In this document: positions 48,481 through 58,540 of the stretch, piece by piece
Position numbering within the stretch: position 1 is the first letter of the stretch
Layout: each line of letters opens with the position of its first letter
DNA from: Mesorhizobium sp. M2A.F.Ca.ET.046.03.2.1
Lineage (GTDB): Bacteria > Pseudomonadota > Alphaproteobacteria > Rhizobiales > Rhizobiaceae
DNA: 64,000 bases
Direction of reading: 5' to 3'
Assembly: GCF_003952425.1 (NCBI RefSeq)
Contig: NZ_CP034449.1
Coordinates: 1,984,001-2,048,000, forward strand
Notes under the pieces: generated by a model
Database searches by the model: none
Told to the model about the DNA's origin: nothing
What the model saw: the letters and a program-made list of their open reading frames with translations, nothing else
Translations under genes and position numbers: made by a program

Positions 48481-50124
48481 ATGACTCTTTCCGCACCAAC
48501 AGGCTTTGCCTCGAGCGACCTCGTCTATGAGGAAAACTTCTCCGGCACGGCGCTCGACAGCGATTGGCATACCTATATCACCAGCAATGCCGCCAACGGC
48601 TGGGCCTGGAATAGCAATGGGTCGGGAGGAAGCACGCCGGGCGGCCCATATAATGCCGACTATGATATGCCGAGCCAGGTGTCGGTGAGCAACGGGACCT
48701 TGGATCTCACGGCGATCAAACAGCCCATCAGCGGCATAAATCAGGGTGGGGTGGCACAGACATTCCCGATCACGTCCGGCGCCGTCAGCAGCTACGGCAA
48801 CTTCGAATTCAACGGCGGCTACCTTCAGATCAGCATGAAGGCGCCGAGCGGCGGAGGCGCATGGCCAGGCCTCTGGCTGATGCCCGGCGACGGCGCGGGC
48901 AGCAGCGGCGACAATTTCGAGCTCGATATACAGGAGGGTGGATTTACCGGTTCTGGGCCGGCGGACAACAATTTCTCCTGGCACCTCCACGGACCGTCAG
49001 GGTGGGTCGGCGACACCATCGACAGCGGCATCAACCTCACGGGCGGCTTCCACACCTACGGCATCAACTGGGTGCCTGGTGAATCGATCACCTGGTATCT
49101 GGACGGGCAACAAATGGCGCAAGTGACCAGCGCACAGGTCGCGATCCCGGATGAACCGATGCAATTGATGATGAACATGGGGGTCGCGAATTCGAACGCG
49201 AGCGGATGGCATACGGCTCTGGATGGTTCGACCCCATCGTCGATGCAAATGCAGATCGACGGGGTTCAGCTTTATCAGAAGGCGGGCAGCGGCGACACCG
49301 TCACGGGTGCCAACGTCGCTCCCTCGACGACGTCATCGATCCAGACCCCTACGACAGCACCAACCACCCCAACGACCTCGACGACTCCAACCACCCCAAC
49401 GAGACCAACCACCCCGTCAGTGATCGCGCCGGTCCTCACCATCGCCGACCCAACGCTCGACGTGAACGGGCTGGGCGGTACGGTCGACCTCGGGGTCAAG
49501 GTGACAACGACCGACCCCAACGATCTCGTGACCGTGATGGTGACGGGCTTGCCTAAGTACGAGACGATCACCGACAAACTCGACGGCAAGACGTTCAGTG
49601 GCAAGAGTATCACCTTGACGGCCGCGCAGGTCGACAGCGGATTGACGCTGCAATCGAACTACAGGGGCGCGGCTCATCCGGTTGCGACACTCACGCTGAC
49701 GGCAACGGCGAAGGATCCGGCCACAGGCGCCGTCTCGACAGCCTCGCCGCAGACCATCGCCGTAACGGATCCTCGGCCTGCCGCCACCACGACTTCGCCG
49801 CGGGTGATCGCCCAGACGGATCATGAGCATGCTCCCGCTAGGTCGCTAGCGTCCTTGTCAACCCGGCGCTTTGCTTGGCTGAACGAGCACAGGGACTTGG
49901 TCGCCGGCACCGCTAAGACCTTGGCGTCGCAAAACATTACTATGGCGGATCATCCGCTTGCGTCCGGCACGAGTAGAGCGTCCCTCGCAAGCCAGAGTTT
50001 TGCGCTGCTGAACCAGTACCTGGCCGGCAACTCTGGCCACGTCGATCACGGTCAGATCGTGGCGTCCTTGTCGAATGGAACCAACTGGAATCACGACTCG
50101 TACCTGACCAGACCGCAACATTGA
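48481..50124 (+). CDS. GH16 family beta-glycanase exported by type I secretion (ExsH-like)
   Basis: A ~547-residue extracellular glycanase. Residues ~15-265 are the GH16 domain, with NGGYLQISMKAPSGGGAWPG, the catalytic motif FELDIQEGGFTG (Glu-x-Asp-x-x-Glu) and YGINWVPGESITWYLDGQQM. A Pro/Thr linker (PTTAPTTPTTSTTPTTPTRP) leads to a beta-sandwich-like domain (VLTIADPTLDVNGLGGTVDL, ITLTAAQVDSGLTLQ), then a C-terminal part with a repeated word (RASLASQSFALLNQYLAG). No signal peptide and no RTX nonapeptides are seen, so the C-terminus probably carries the export signal. AAGGA precedes ATG 48481. The secretion genes follow after 108 bases. It likely trims the exopolysaccharide. Confidence 0.88.
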   Translation: MTLSAPTGFASSDLVYEENFSGTALDSDWHTYITSNAANGWAWNSNGSGGSTPGGPYNADYDMPSQVSVSNGTLDLTAIKQPISGINQGGVAQTFPITSGAVSSYGNFEFNGGYLQISMKAPSGGGAWPGLWLMPGDGAGSSGDNFELDIQEGGFTGSGPADNNFSWHLHGPSGWVGDTIDSGINLTGGFHTYGINWVPGESITWYLDGQQMAQVTSAQVAIPDEPMQLMMNMGVANSNASGWHTALDGSTPSSMQMQIDGVQLYQKAGSGDTVTGANVAPSTTSSIQTPTTAPTTPTTSTTPTTPTRPTTPSVIAPVLTIADPTLDVNGLGGTVDLGVKVTTTDPNDLVTVMVTGLPKYETITDKLDGKTFSGKSITLTAAQVDSGLTLQSNYRGAAHPVATLTLTATAKDPATGAVSTASPQTIAVTDPRPAATTTSPRVIAQTDHEHAPARSLASLSTRRFAWLNEHRDLVAGTAKTLASQNITMADHPLASGTSRASLASQSFALLNQYLAGNSGHVDHGQIVASLSNGTNWNHDSYLTRPQH

Positions 50125-50232
50125 TCGCCTCCGCACCCAGGGGCTCCAGCGCCTGGGTGCGGCACCGTCAAGTTTGTGAATCTGAGAAGGAACATCGAAC
50201 GCGGACGCGTATCCGCGAAGGGTTAAGCCAGA

Positions 50233-52875
50233 ATGGCGATGCAGAACGAGAATGCCCACGCCGCAGACTTTGGACTTCGAGCCCTGGCTCTGTTCCTTCG
50301 CTTTCATGGCGTGAACGTTAAGCCCGACCAGATCCGCGATCGCTGTGGCGGCGGCGGTGCAATCGGCATCCGCGCGATGCTTCGTTGCGCCCGCGAGTTC
50401 GGGCTCAAGGTCGGTTCGCGCAAGACACAGTGGAAACAACTTGCGGATATCCGGTTGCCCGGCATCGCTTCACTGCATGATGGTGGATTTCTGCTTCTCG
50501 GAAAGGTCAGCGACAAAGGCGCGGTTGTGCTGCATCCACCCTCTTCAAATGCGAAGCTGATCACGCGAGCGGAATTCGAAGCAATGTGGGACGGCCGTTT
50601 GATCTTGGCTGGATCACAGAACGTCGCGCAGCGGGCGCTCCATGCCCTTATTGGCCGTGGGCGTGATCTGGTACGGCGCGCCAGCAGTACCTTGATGCGT
50701 GTTCGTTTCGCCGATCGACGCGATGAGGCCGCCCAGACGGCGGGCACTGCGTCTGAGTGCGGCGATGACCCAAGGCTCGTCGCCTTGGCGATATTGCTGC
50801 GTTGCCATGGCATCGCGGCCGAGCCGGACCAAATTCGGCATCGCATGGGCGCGGCGCGAGTGGGCGTTACCGAAGTGCTGCGCTGTGCAAAAGATTTCGG
50901 ACTCAAGGCTCGGGCACAGAGGACGAGCTGGAATCGGCTTGCGGTTACTCCGCTGCCGGGAATCGCCGTGCTTCGGGACGGTGGATTCCTGATCCTCGGC
51001 AAAGTCGTCGACGACAAGCTCCTCGTTCAGCGCCCATCGTCGCCGCAACCCATTACAATGAGCCAGGCCGAACTTGAGTCCATCTGGGACGGCGATATCA
51101 TCCTGATGACCCGGCGCGCTGCCCTTACGGACCTGTCCCGGCGGTTTGACATCGGCTGGTTTCTCGGCGCGGTCCACAAATACCGCCATCTTCTCGGCGA
51201 AGTGCTGATCGCGTCATTCTTCCTTCAGGTCTTTGCCCTCATCTCGCCCCTGTTCTTCCAGGTGGTCATCGACAAGGTGCTCGTGCATCGAAGCATGAGC
51301 ACGCTCGACGTCCTGGTCGCGGGCCTTATCGCGCTGACCGTTTTCGAAACTGTTCTCGGCACGCTGCGCGTCTATCTGTTCGCGCACACGACGAACCGCA
51401 TCGACGTCGAGCTCGGCGCCCGGCTGTTTCGTCACCTGATGGCGTTGCCGATCGCATATTTCCAGACACGCCGCGTCGGGGATTCAGTCGCACGCGTCCG
51501 CGAGCTCGAGAATATCCGGCAGTTCCTGACGAGCTCGGCGCTCACGCTTGTCATTGATCTCGTCTTCACCGTCGTTTTCCTTGCGGTGATGTTCTATTAC
51601 ACAACTCCGTTGACTCTGATCGTCCTGTCGTCGTTCCCATTCTACATCGGCATTTCTGCGGGAGCTGCGCCGCTGTTTCGCCGGCGCCTCGATGAGAAGT
51701 TCGATCGCGGCTCGGAGAATCAAGCTTTTCTGGTCGAGACCGTGACGGGCGTCGAGACGCTGAAGGCCATGGCGGTCGAGCCGCAGATGCAGCGCCGCTG
51801 GGAGGAGCAGCTCGCCGCCTATGTGACCGCAAGCTTCCGCGTGCTCAGCCTGAACAATACTGCGAGCCAGGCGGTGCAGATGATCAACAAGCTGGTCGTC
51901 GCCGCAACCCTTTACTTCGGCGCCAAGCTCGTGATCGGCGGCGACCTGACCGTCGGCGAGCTCGTCGCATTCAATATGCTGGCCGGGCGCGTGAGCATGC
52001 CGGTGCTGCGGCTCGCGCAGATCTGGCAGGATTTCCATCAGGCCCGCCTGTCGATCGATCGCCTTGGCGATATCCTCAACACCATTCCCGAGCCAAGCTT
52101 CAATCCTGGCCGCGCCGCATTGCCGGCAATCCGCGGGCAGGTGACATTCGAGCATGCGACTTTCCGCTACCGGGTCGACGGCCCCGAGGTGCTGCACGAT
52201 GTCTCGTTCAGCGTCGAGCCCGGTCAGGTTATCGGCATCGTGGGCTCCTCGGGGTCAGGCAAGAGCACCGTCGCCAAGCTGATACAGCGGCTCTATGTGC
52301 CGGAGAGCGGACGCGTGCTGGTCGATGGCGTCGATCTGGCGATGGTCGACCTAACCTGGCTTCGACGCCAGATAGGTGTCGTCTTGCAAGAGAACGTGCT
52401 CTTCAACCGATCCATTCGCGAGAACATCGCGCTCGCTGATCCGGCTATGCCGATGGACCGCGTCATTGCAGCGGCATCGCTGGCCGGCGCTCACGACTTC
52501 ATCCTCGAGCTGCCGGAGGGATATGACACCATCGTGGGCGAACGCGGCAGCAGTCTTTCCGGCGGGCAGCGCCAGCGTGTCGCAATCGCTCGGGCACTCA
52601 TTGCCGATCCGCGCATCCTTATCCTCGATGAGGCGACCAGCGCCCTGGACTACGAAAGCGAGCGCGCCATTCAGCAGAACATGAAACGAATCTCTGCAGG
52701 CCGAACCGTCTTCGTCATCGCTCATCGGCTCTCGACCGTGCGCCACGCGAACCGGATCATCACGATAGAGCATGGCCGTATCGTCGAGGATGGTACCCAT
52801 GATGACCTGATCCGCTCGAACGGGCGTTACGCAAACCTCCACTATCTGCAGGCTGGCATCCATGAAGTCCGCTAG
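50233..52875 (+). CDS. Type I secretion ABC transporter with two tandem C39-like domains
   Basis: An 880-residue HlyB/PrsD-type protein. Residues ~11-126 and ~178-298 are two successive C39-like domains (FGLRALALFLRFHGVNVKPD; RLVALAILLRCHGIAAEPDQ). Both lack the catalytic Cys and therefore should bind rather than cut the substrate. Standard HlyB (~707 residues) has one. Six membrane helices follow (~310-590), then the ATPase domain with Walker A GSSGSGKST, signature SLSGGQRQR and Walker B ILILDEATSALD. It would form the inner-membrane channel for the GH16 enzyme. The membrane fusion protein gene overlaps its end by 14 bases. No TolC-like gene is visible. Confidence 0.9.
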   Translation: MAMQNENAHAADFGLRALALFLRFHGVNVKPDQIRDRCGGGGAIGIRAMLRCAREFGLKVGSRKTQWKQLADIRLPGIASLHDGGFLLLGKVSDKGAVVLHPPSSNAKLITRAEFEAMWDGRLILAGSQNVAQRALHALIGRGRDLVRRASSTLMRVRFADRRDEAAQTAGTASECGDDPRLVALAILLRCHGIAAEPDQIRHRMGAARVGVTEVLRCAKDFGLKARAQRTSWNRLAVTPLPGIAVLRDGGFLILGKVVDDKLLVQRPSSPQPITMSQAELESIWDGDIILMTRRAALTDLSRRFDIGWFLGAVHKYRHLLGEVLIASFFLQVFALISPLFFQVVIDKVLVHRSMSTLDVLVAGLIALTVFETVLGTLRVYLFAHTTNRIDVELGARLFRHLMALPIAYFQTRRVGDSVARVRELENIRQFLTSSALTLVIDLVFTVVFLAVMFYYTTPLTLIVLSSFPFYIGISAGAAPLFRRRLDEKFDRGSENQAFLVETVTGVETLKAMAVEPQMQRRWEEQLAAYVTASFRVLSLNNTASQAVQMINKLVVAATLYFGAKLVIGGDLTVGELVAFNMLAGRVSMPVLRLAQIWQDFHQARLSIDRLGDILNTIPEPSFNPGRAALPAIRGQVTFEHATFRYRVDGPEVLHDVSFSVEPGQVIGIVGSSGSGKSTVAKLIQRLYVPESGRVLVDGVDLAMVDLTWLRRQIGVVLQENVLFNRSIRENIALADPAMPMDRVIAAASLAGAHDFILELPEGYDTIVGERGSSLSGGQRQRVAIARALIADPRILILDEATSALDYESERAIQQNMKRISAGRTVFVIAHRLSTVRHANRIITIEHGRIVEDGTHDDLIRSNGRYANLHYLQAGIHEVR

Positions 52876-54286
52876 CCGAAACATCGTCCCATTTCCGAGA
52901 GCCCAAGTTCGCCGCCACGAGCACGAAGTAGCGTTCCTGCCGGCAGCGCTCGAAATCACCGAAACGCCACCGTCGCCGATCGGTCGCGCGATCGCGGCGA
53001 GTATCGTCGCAGTCTTCTGCGTCACGCTGATTTGGGCGTCGTTAGGCAGCATCGATATCGTCGCAACGGCGACGGGCAAGATCGTGCCAGACGGGCGCAC
53101 CAAGCTGATTCAGCCGTTCGAGACGGGCATTGTCCGCGCCATCAATATACGCGATGGACAGAACGTGAAGGCCGGTGACGTGCTGATCGAGCTCGACCCG
53201 ACCATGACGGAAGCCGACCAGCAGCGCCAGAGAAGTGATCTCCTTTCGGCCGAACTCGACGTCGCCCGGCTGCGCGCCGCGCTCGCCGAGGATCCACTTG
53301 CGGCCTTCCGGCCGCCGCAGGGCGCGAGCGCAGTGGACATCGAGATGCATCGTCAGTTTCTGATCAGTCAGGTCGCCGAACAGAACGCCAAGCTCGCGGA
53401 GATCGAGCGCCAGCAGAATCAGAGAGAAGCGGAACGATCAACGACCTTGGCAAGCGTCGCGAAGCTCCAGGCTACAACACCGGTGCTGCAGGAGCGAGTC
53501 GATATTCGCAAAAAGCTCGTCGACAACGCGCTTGCTTCGAAGGTCGACTATCTCTCCGAGTATCAGGAGTTGGTCGGCCTTCAGCAGGATCTCAACCTGC
53601 AGCAGAGCCGGCTGCGCGAAGCCGATGCAGCCATCGCGGTGCTAAGGGAAACGAGAGAAAAGACCGTCGCGGAGTATCGGCGCGCGACCTATGACGCACT
53701 CGCGAAAGCCGACCAAAGGGTTGAGAGTGCCGAGCAGGAGGAGACCAAGGCAGAGCAGCGCACGAAGTTCCAACGATTGACCGCGCCGGTCGACGGCGTC
53801 GTACAACAACTCGCCGTTCACACGATAGGAGGCGTGGTCACGCCTGCTCAGCCGCTGGCCGTGGTGGTTCCGAGCGAGAGCCATCTCGAAATCGAGGCCA
53901 TGCTCTCCAACCGAGATATCGGATTCGTCCACCCGGGACAGAAGACAGAAATCAAGGTCGACACATTCAACTTCACCCGCTACGGGCTTCTTCATGGAGA
54001 AGTGCTCAGCGTGTCACCGGACGCCATACCTCGCGAGAGGCAGAGCGGTTCGAACGACCGCGCATCGGGCGCAGAGCAGAGCGACAGTGAGCCGAGGGGT
54101 CAGGAACTGGAATATGCCGCGCGCGTTTCGCTTGACCGTGCGTACATGCAGGTGGACGACAAGCTCGTCAAGCTCAGTCCGGGCATGGCGGTGACGATCG
54201 AGATCAAGACTGGCGCGCGCAGTATCATTGGCTACTTTCTCTCGCCGCTGGCGAAATACAAACACGAAGCGCTGCGAGACCGTTAA
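52862..54286 (+). CDS. HlyD-family membrane fusion protein of the type I secretion system
   Basis: A 474-residue periplasmic adaptor. One hydrophobic anchor (residues ~43-65, AIAASIVAVFCVTLIWASLG) follows a short cytoplasmic N-terminus. The lipoyl-like half-motif is IQPFETGIVRAINIRDGQNV and VLIELDPTMTEAD, residues ~125-330 form a long coiled coil, and the second half-motif RLTAPVDGVVQQLAVHTIG is followed by the C-terminal beta domain with GMAVTIEIKTGARSI. It links the ABC protein to an outer-membrane TolC channel encoded elsewhere. The start lies inside the upstream gene's last codons, which indicates coupling. Confidence 0.9.
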   Translation: MKSASRNIVPFPRAQVRRHEHEVAFLPAALEITETPPSPIGRAIAASIVAVFCVTLIWASLGSIDIVATATGKIVPDGRTKLIQPFETGIVRAINIRDGQNVKAGDVLIELDPTMTEADQQRQRSDLLSAELDVARLRAALAEDPLAAFRPPQGASAVDIEMHRQFLISQVAEQNAKLAEIERQQNQREAERSTTLASVAKLQATTPVLQERVDIRKKLVDNALASKVDYLSEYQELVGLQQDLNLQQSRLREADAAIAVLRETREKTVAEYRRATYDALAKADQRVESAEQEETKAEQRTKFQRLTAPVDGVVQQLAVHTIGGVVTPAQPLAVVVPSESHLEIEAMLSNRDIGFVHPGQKTEIKVDTFNFTRYGLLHGEVLSVSPDAIPRERQSGSNDRASGAEQSDSEPRGQELEYAARVSLDRAYMQVDDKLVKLSPGMAVTIEIKTGARSIIGYFLSPLAKYKHEALRDR

Positions 54287-54435
54287 GAAAGCGCACGAGA
54301 CATCCTTGCGGCCGTCGCAGGGGTGCTTCAATAGGATGGGGGCAAACCGGGGCATTCGGACTACCCCAATTCATGAAGAGAGCTTAGGCTACACAGCGTG
54401 CTAGGATCGTTCCGTGCGCAATTGCGGATGGAAAC

Positions 54436-54909
54436 GTGACGCTCAACCTAGTCGGTCAAGCCAAGTCGAACATATTCGCCTTCGAAACCAGCGCTCTCGT
54501 CAAAGCCACTGGCTTCCGGGAATGCGACACGTGTTGGTGGTTGGGGCATCCAGGCTCCGAGAAAGAGCCCGAGTTCAATTTGATGGTGGTACAGGCGCTC
54601 GGCATGGGGCTCGGCTTCGATGACGACGGCGACCGCGATTGCGACGTCGATGGAGGCCGCGAGATTTTCGCAGACAAGTTTGGCGTCATGCTGGCGCGGA
54701 ACATCTCCGCGCTGGATCCGAAATCTACGTTCGTCATGGACGTGACGCCGACGGGGCTTTTCATGACGGACCCGGCTCTCGCGCAAAATAATTCCATGAG
54801 CGACTACTGGAGGACCGGGCACTCCTGCATCAAAAGGCGTGCTGCCGAGCTCCATGCCATGGCCCTGCGCCGCAATCCAGAAGTCGGCGCCTACAGCCAA
54901 ACATTCTGA
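54436..54909 (+). pseudogene. Fragment of a phosphomannomutase/phosphoglucomutase gene
   Basis: A 157-residue frame that contains a central mutase segment: GLGFDDDGDRDCDVDGGREI matches the Mg-binding loop (FDGDGDR), and WRTGHSCIKRRAAEL matches the substrate loop (WKTGHSLIK). The first domain with the phosphoserine and the C-terminal domain are missing. An intact enzyme has ~450-500 residues, so this is not a working mutase. It sits beside a broken mannose-1-phosphate guanylyltransferase gene, and the pair would have produced GDP-mannose. Confidence 0.7.
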
Positions 54910-54922
54910 GAGGAACTGGACC

Positions 54923-57220
54923 ATGCCGGGCCGGATCGTATGTTTTGTCATGAGCGGGGGCGTTGGTTCACGGCTATGGCCGCTCTCGCGCGAAGACAAT
55001 CCCAAGCAATTCCACGACATTTCCGGCGACGGATCCATGCTTGCGAAGACCGTTCGGCCTCAAGGCCCGGTCCGAAGGTGAGACCCCAATCTACCTGATA
55101 GCGTCCGAGCGACATGCCGATCGCGTCATCTCCGACATCAGTCCACTCGGATAGGACGGCGGCAGACCGATTTTCGAGCCAGTTGGCCGCAACACCGCCG
55201 CGGCAGTCGCCATAGCAACCCTGCAGACGATCTTCGAGCATGGCTCCGACGCGCTTGTGCTCGTGGTCCCCTCCGATCATGAGATATCAACCGAGGCGCA
55301 ATTCTGGGAAACCGTCGAGATGGGCCGGCCTGTGGCCGAGTCAGGACGCCTTGTCATATTCGGCATCAAGCCGACACATCCGGAAACCGGGTACGGCTAC
55401 ATCGAGGTTGCGGCAAATGCTGACGGCGTGGCCGCCGTTGCGCGCTTTGTCGAGAAGCCCGATGCCGAGACAGCTCGCCAATATGCGTCTTCGGGGAGGT
55501 TCTATTGGAACGCCGGCCTGTTCCTGTTTCGAGCGGACACGATGCGCAGGCATTTCTTGAGTTCCGGCCAGATATCTGGGACAGCGCCGAACGGGCCTAT
55601 AAGACCGCACGGGACGACGTTTCAGGCATCTACCTACCACGGAGCTTCTACTCAGCTGTCCCGTCGAGTTCGATCGACTACGCCGTCATGGAGCGTGCCC
55701 ACGACATCGCGATGGTTACGGCCTCCTTCCGCTGGAATGATCTTGGATCGTGGCAATCGCTGCTCGAAGCCAGCCCTGTCGACAGCGACGGCAACGTTGT
55801 GATGGGAGATGTCGTCGCGATGGACTGCAGCAGGTCCTACCTTCGAAGCCAGGGCAGGCTGCTGACCGTCGTCGGAATGAAGGATGTGGCGGTGGTGGCA
55901 ACACCGGACGCGGTATTTGTTGCCCCCGTCAGCCACAGCCAGAACGTCAAGAAGGTTGTCGAGCAGTTGGAGAAGAGCGGACGACTCGAAACCAAGTTCA
56001 CGGCGTCGGAAGACCGGGTCATCGTCAGTGGGTCATGGCGCAAGCGCGTCGAGCACTGGCTTTTCGACGAAACACTGCCGGTATGGTCCACTGCAGGGGT
56101 CGACGATGTGTATGGCGGATTTCATGAGTCGCTCGGTTTTGATGCGAGGCCGCTACGCAAGCCCAAACGCATGCGGACAATGGCACGTCAGATCTACGCT
56201 TTCGCGGTGGCCAAGGAACGCGGTTGGCCTGGGCCCGCCGACAAACTTCTCAACCACGGGATCGACTTCATCGCGAAATGCGGTCGTACCGACCGTGGCG
56301 GCTGGGTACGCACCCTAAAATGCGACGGCGGCGTGGCTGATCCGGCGGAGGATGCCTACGACCAAGCCTGTGTGCTGCTGGCGCTTGCCCATGCTCATCG
56401 ATGCGGCCACCAGGATGCCCTACGGCTTGCACAAGAGACATTTCATTTCATCGACACGCATCTCGAGGATGCCAGCCTGAACGGCTTCCTCGAGAGCCCC
56501 GTCTGGAGCGGGGTGCGGCTCTCGAACCCTCACATGCACATGCTGGAATCCTTCCTTGCCTGGCATGGCGTCACGGGCGACCGCGCATACCTGCGTCGCG
56601 CGGCACGCGTCATCGATCTCTTTCGATGCCATTTCTTCGACCAGGAGAGCTGGACACTTGGAGAACGCTTCGACGTCGATTGGCTGCCGTTGCCGGGAGA
56701 CGAGGGACAGTGGACCGAACCAGGCCACCATTTCGAATGGGCCTTCCTCCTCGTCGATTTCGCGCGGGCGAGCGGCCAGAAGGACTTAGTTGCGTTTGCG
56801 AGAAAGCTCTATTCGTCGGCGGTTGCCAGCGGTTTGAACCGGGCCACGGGTCTGGCCTATGCAGCCGTCTCGCGCCACGGACTGCCCCTCGACCGTCTTT
56901 CGCGAAGCTGGCCGCAGTGCGAGGCGATCAAGGCGGCAGTTGCGCTTGATGGTATTGGCGGGCCTGACTTGAAACCCGAGATCGAAGCGCGCGTTGCCCG
57001 GCTCTTCAGATGGCATATCGATCCCGCACCACTTGGCTTATGGATCGACAGGATTGATGAGCGCGGAAGGTCAGTAGCGACGGAGGTCCCCGCGAGCATC
57101 TTCTACCATCTGGTCACAGCTTTGATGCAGTACCTGGACAAGACCGGGGGACAGGTCGAGGCTTTCCCGCTGCCAGTTTCGGAAACCGGTAAGTCCTCTC
57201 TTAGGCAGGTCTACGCCTGA
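54923..57220 (+). pseudogene. Broken mannose-1-phosphate guanylyltransferase fused to an AGE-type isomerase
   Basis: The ancestral protein had an N-terminal guanylyltransferase (IVCFVMSGGVGSRLWPLSRE, VLVVPSDHEIS, NAGLFLFRA, VTASFRWNDLGSWQSL) and a C-terminal N-acylglucosamine-2-epimerase/mannose-6-phosphate-isomerase-like domain (RMRTMARQIYAFAVAKERGW, HHFEWAFLLVDFARA, DRLSRSWPQCEAIKAAV). The reading frame changes near 55060 and near 55557, and a TAG interrupts it at 55153. The last piece (from ~55556 to 57220) is open and keeps the whole isomerase domain, so that part could still be translated. With the fragment upstream this is a decaying GDP-mannose locus. Confidence 0.8.
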
Positions 57221-57906
57221 CTTGACGGTCCCTCGTCAGGCGGAATGCAGTGCAAGCTCGCTGGGCTGCCGAAGGGCTTCACGCTGCTCGGACTGAAAAG
57301 GTCGTTTGGCGCCTATCTTCGTCGAAGTCGAGCCTTCGACCAGCGGCTCATGTATGTATTAGACAGATTGGCAGGCGTAGGCTTCTGCCTCCAGCGCTCA
57401 AGCTTTTCGTGCCTGGTCGCCCCTGCTGAGATCCTTCGGGCGCTCATTTTCCGGCGTCACCCCGACGCCATGCGTTGTAAACATTAGCAAATGCTGATAC
57501 ATGGGTGACGGAGCCGGCTGGCTCACAACGGCAGGCTCAAGGCCCGGCAGTCATACCCGCACACCCAAACGGCAAGATTGTCGGGCCGCTTACGGACAAG
57601 TCATCCAACGCTTGCGCTGCTCCGGCGTCATAGCGCGGTTTGTAAGCTGAAGATTCCGATCGTCACAGCCGGTCGGTCTGACATTCGCTGCAAAGGATGA
57701 TCTTGAGCAAGTCCCATGAAGGCATGGCTGGTCTGGCCCGAACCGGCGCACTGGCTCGCCTGCGCGTTGGGTCAGACAGGAATGACGCTCCGATGCTGCA
57801 GCGAATTTCATCGCCGACCATTGGTACCCTCCTCTCCGCCCCTATCGAACTCGCCGGCGACTGGGGCCGCATGATCCCTCGTTCCGCCGATTAGATCCTT
57901 GAGCGC
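57221..57906. other. Non-coding stretch with one decayed small gene
   Basis: Apart from the remnant listed at 57597-57750, no gene is recognised. Frames such as 57245-57487 and 57697-57894 have no family match or ribosome binding site. The frame that includes the metallopeptidase-like gene starts near 57907. Confidence 0.35.
57597..57750 (-). pseudogene. Decayed copy 1 of a small Cys-containing gene
   Basis: On the minus strand the pieces RRFGPDQPCLH, then in another frame WDLLKIILCSECQTDRL, then back CDDRNLQLTNRAMTPEQRKR appear, so at least two frameshifts break it. The same protein recurs at 60870-61030. A C-x2-C motif (CSEC) suggests a small zinc-ribbon type. Function unknown. Confidence 0.55.
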
Positions 57907-58540
57907 ATGCGCCATGCATGTCTTGACGGTGTCCGCCTCGTCTCCGATCGTCAACCGACAAAGCTCCGCGTCGAGGAGCATACCGCCGGTCCGCCCTCCA
58001 TATGGCTACATCCTGATGGGAACAGCATGGCATGGATCATCGTCGACATCGGCGAGCGGGACTGGTCGAAGCTTGCCTACCAGTTCGGCCATGAACTCAG
58101 CCATGTGACAGCCAACAACTGGCAGGCGGACGCCAAGCCGGCACCTCCTTGCCAGTGGCTCAAGGAGGCGATGGTGGAGGCCTTCTCGCCGCGTGGTCTG
58201 GGACTTTTTGCAAAAAGCTGGAAGACGGACCTGCCCTTTGCCGGCGACAACGCTTTCGGCGACGCCATTGCCGGATATCGCGAGGATATCATCATACGCT
58301 ATAGCAGGCTCGCCGACAGCCAGGGGCTCGCCCGCGATTCTGCAGCATGGTTCTCCGACAACCGCAGCGCCGTTCGCCCAAGCCAGTCCCTGACCATTCT
58401 TGCCCAGTACCATCAGGCTCCGGACAGTGTCGAGGCGCTTGGCGCATTCAACTGCTGGCCAGAGCGCACAGCTGTTCCAGCCAGCCAATATCTCCAACGC
58501 TGGAAAGCGAGCTGTGCCGAGTTGCGCGCCTCGACGCAAC
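57907..58540 (+). CDS. Metallopeptidase-like protein, 3' end replaced
   Basis: About 210 residues with a zinc-peptidase motif GHELSHV (HExxH at residues 62-66) and a downstream EAMVEAFS that could supply the third ligand. It continues with sequence resembling a folded protein to CWPERTAVPASQYLQRWKAS. At about 58535 the phage terminase fragment begins in a different frame, so the original C-terminus is lost and the frame runs on as a basic shadow to 58638. The N-terminus has no clear signal peptide, and the upstream start is uncertain. Related proteins are uncharacterised. Confidence 0.55.
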
